7,295 nt of DNA from Chitinophagaceae bacterium UBA5175. GTDB lineage: Bacteria; Bacteroidota; Bacteroidia; Chitinophagales; Chitinophagaceae. The stretch lies in the NCBI GenBank assembly GCA_002413325.1, contig DHWT01000186.1:1-7295 (forward strand), in the 5' to 3' direction. How positions within the stretch are numbered: the first letter of the stretch is position 1; every line of letters begins with the position of its first letter. The position numbers were made by a program, and so were the translations under genes. The notes below the pieces were generated by a model. The model had not been told where the DNA came from. It searched no databases and saw only the letters and a program-made list of their open reading frames with translations. Shown piece by piece: positions 5,287 to 7,295 of this stretch.

Positions 5287-7295
5287 ATGAACTATAAGAA
5301 GGTGAATAACCTGACGGGCTGGGTGGTTGGCCTGTTTGCCTGCATGGTATACATTTTAACCATGGAAGCCTCGGGCAGTTTCTGGGATTGCGGCGAATTT
5401 GTATCCAGCGCCTATAAACTGCAGATCCCCCATCCGCCCGGAGCACCGCTCTTTGTGATGATGGGCCGGTTTTTCATTATCCTGTTTGGCGATAATCCCC
5501 TGACTGCCGCCCGTGCCGTGAATTTTATGAGTGCCGTCCTGAGCGGGCTCACCATACTTTTTCTTTTCTGGTCCATCACCCATTTCGCCCGTAAAATCAT
5601 TCAGAAAAACGCGCTGGTCCTCAGTTCCCAGCAGATTTTCACCATCATGGCAGCTGGCGCCGTCGGTGCCCTGGCTTATACTTTTTGCGACTCCTTCTGG
5701 TATAGTGCCGTGGAAGGGGAAGTATATGGTTCTTCTTCCTTTTTTACCGCCCTGGTCTTCTGGGCCATCCTGAAATGGGAAGATGAAGCCGACAAACCGG
5801 AAGCCGACCGCTGGATCATTTTCATATTTTATATGATGGGCCTGTCCATCGGCGTTCACCTCCTGAACCTGCTCACCATTCCGGCGATCGTGATGGTGTA
5901 CTATTATAAACGCTATACCCCCACGGCCTGGGGATCCGTATTTGCTTTTATTATCGGTTGTACCATCACCGGACTGATCCAGAAGTTCGTGATCCAGTAT
6001 ACCATTAAAGGTGCAGCCTGGTTCGACATCCTTTTTGTCAACGACCTGAGCCTGCCTTTTTTCAGCGGGTTTGCCTTTTTCTTTATCCTGCTCGCCGCCC
6101 TGCTCGTATTTGGATTGCGTTATGCCATCCGGAAAAAATATTACCTGCTTAAAATCGGCATCTGGAGCATTTCCTTTATGCTGATCGGGTACTCCACGTA
6201 TTTCACGACTATGATCCGTTCCAGCGCCGATCCGGCCGTGGATATGTTCAACGTGGACAATCCTGTGACCCTGGTCGGCTACCTGAGCCGCGACCAGTAT
6301 GGCGACTGGCCCATCGTGTATGGTCCGGATTTTACAGACCGACCGGGCCGCGTGGATGGCAGCGATCAATATATCAAGGGAAAGGATAAATATATCCTGG
6401 CGGGAAAAACCGTAGGCCAGGATTGGAACAATACCCCCTCCTCCCATTTCTTTCCGCGTATGTGGGATAACAGCAATGACCGCGGACAAACAGATGTATA
6501 TAAAAGTTATGGCGGCGTGGCCGAAGGTGACCAGCCGACCATGGGCAATAATATCCGGTATTTTATTACCTACCAGACATACTGGATGTATCTCCGGTAT
6601 TTCTTCTGGAATTTTTCAGGCAAACAAAATGACCTGCAGGGTTTCGGAAATGTCCGGGACGGCAATGCGATAACCGGTATTCCCATTATAGATAATTTTT
6701 TCTATGGCGACCAGAGTAAAATGCCCGACAGCATTCGCACAAAAAACAAATCTTATAACCGTATGTATGCCCTGCCCTTTATCCTGGGCATGATCGGGCT
6801 GTTCTTTCAGTATAACCGCAACCGGAGGGATTTTATCGTGAACGGGCTCCTGTTCTTTTTCACCGGAATGGCCATCGTGATCTACCTGAACCAGGCCGGC
6901 CAGCAGCCCCGTGAACGGGATTATGCCTATGTCGGATCCTTTTACGCTTTTGCCATCTGGATCGGGCTTGGTGTGATCTGGGTGAAAGAAACCTTTGAGA
7001 AATTCATGAGGGCTCCCGTAGCCAATTATGTTTCTGCCGGACTTTGCCTGCTGGCGGTTCCCGTAATTATGGGGAACCAGGAATGGGACGACCACGACCG
7101 GAGTAAAAAGACACTGGCCCGCGACCTGGCTAAAGATTACCTGGAAAGCTGCCCGCCCAATGCCATGCTTTTTTCATTCGGCGATAATGATACCTATCCA
7201 CTCTGGTATGCCCAGGAAGTGGAAGGCATCCGCCCGGATGTGCGTGTCGTGGTAAACAGCCTGCTGGGAACAGACTGGTATATGAATGAACTGCG
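5287..7295 (+). CDS. DUF2723 multi-pass membrane protein, putative GT-C glycosyltransferase (3' end missing)
   Basis: The frame is open from the ATG at 5287 to the window end, 669 residues with no stop; family members in Bacteroidota are usually longer, near 1,000. The protein starts MNYKKVNNLTGWVVGLFACM, whose hydrophobic part is the first membrane helix. The conserved loop SGSFWDCGEF (29-38) and PHPPGAPLF (48-56) follow, the DUF2723 hallmark also seen in eukaryotic TMEM260, a protein O-mannosyltransferase. Asp34 and Glu37 lie where GT-C enzymes keep their catalytic acid (inference). Further hydrophobic segments lie near 80-98, 118-135, 176-206, 213-232, 258-280, 290-308, 493-508, 517-535, 549-567 and 579-595. 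A large extracytoplasmic loop spans about 310-490. A soluble C-terminal part begins near 600, with FSFGDNDTYPLWY at 629-641. The protein probably glycosylates exported proteins or glycans; donor and acceptor are unknown. The start has no Shine-Dalgarno site and its own promoter. Confidence 0.92.
   Translation, partial: MNYKKVNNLTGWVVGLFACMVYILTMEASGSFWDCGEFVSSAYKLQIPHPPGAPLFVMMGRFFIILFGDNPLTAARAVNFMSAVLSGLTILFLFWSITHFARKIIQKNALVLSSQQIFTIMAAGAVGALAYTFCDSFWYSAVEGEVYGSSSFFTALVFWAILKWEDEADKPEADRWIIFIFYMMGLSIGVHLLNLLTIPAIVMVYYYKRYTPTAWGSVFAFIIGCTITGLIQKFVIQYTIKGAAWFDILFVNDLSLPFFSGFAFFFILLAALLVFGLRYAIRKKYYLLKIGIWSISFMLIGYSTYFTTMIRSSADPAVDMFNVDNPVTLVGYLSRDQYGDWPIVYGPDFTDRPGRVDGSDQYIKGKDKYILAGKTVGQDWNNTPSSHFFPRMWDNSNDRGQTDVYKSYGGVAEGDQPTMGNNIRYFITYQTYWMYLRYFFWNFSGKQNDLQGFGNVRDGNAITGIPIIDNFFYGDQSKMPDSIRTKNKSYNRMYALPFILGMIGLFFQYNRNRRDFIVNGLLFFFTGMAIVIYLNQAGQQPRERDYAYVGSFYAFAIWIGLGVIWVKETFEKFMRAPVANYVSAGLCLLAVPVIMGNQEWDDHDRSKKTLARDLAKDYLESCPPNAMLFSFGDNDTYPLWYAQEVEGIRPDVRVVVNSLLGTDWYMNEL

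Noticed and set aside
5280..5297. Five-codon reading frame (MDYEL) overlapping the DUF2723 start
   Set aside because: Too short and without a ribosome site or attenuator structure; most likely chance, although it overlaps the real ATG in another frame.
5356..6489. Long minus-strand open frame (377 codons) opposite the DUF2723 gene
   Set aside because: It lies wholly antisense to a convincing membrane protein gene. Its translation is hydrophilic, rich in Gly, His, Lys and Asp, without recognisable motifs, as expected for the complement of hydrophobic codons.

Overview
The window most likely comes from a member of the Bacteroidota, probably Chitinophagia-like. Four things point there: a DUF2723 membrane protein of the Bacteroidota type; start codons that mostly lack a Shine-Dalgarno sequence; two matches to the Bacteroidota -7 promoter element TAnnTTTG, one with a well-spaced -33 TTG; and a GH29 fucosidase with an export signal. 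The genus cannot be read from the sequence.

Layout: two divergent gene blocks are separated by a 106-bp intergenic region (3419-3524). The left block reads on the minus strand in the order GH29 alpha-L-fucosidase (2003-3418), glycerol-3-phosphate dehydrogenase glpD (401-1972), glycerol kinase glpK (N-terminal 109 residues only, cut by the window start). The gaps are 30 and 72 bp, so co-transcription is plausible. GlpK and GlpD together convert glycerol to dihydroxyacetone phosphate. The fucosidase would release L-fucose outside the cytoplasm and is not obviously part of the same route.

The right block reads on the plus strand: a short-chain dehydrogenase (3525-4331), a DUF62-family (SAM hydroxide adenosyltransferase-like) protein (4363-5172), then, after a 114-bp gap with a good promoter, a large multi-pass DUF2723 protein (5287 to the window end, 669 residues seen, no stop reached). 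No gene-free stretch exceeds 300 bases, and no RNA gene, CRISPR array, insertion sequence or attachment site was recognised.

The non-coding and unusual signals are: (1) an array of nine perfect-length 7-bp units across the glpD stop codon and the glpD-glpK gap, whose units differ only by transitions; (2) loss of one particular unit would let glpD read through in frame to overlap the glpK start; (3) a 14-bp direct repeat (13/14 identical) with one copy near each divergent gene start; (4) a DUF62 protein that lacks the residues expected for the family's catalytic Asp-Arg-His triad. No clearly new multi-gene system is visible; the heptamer array and the altered DUF62 protein are the best leads.
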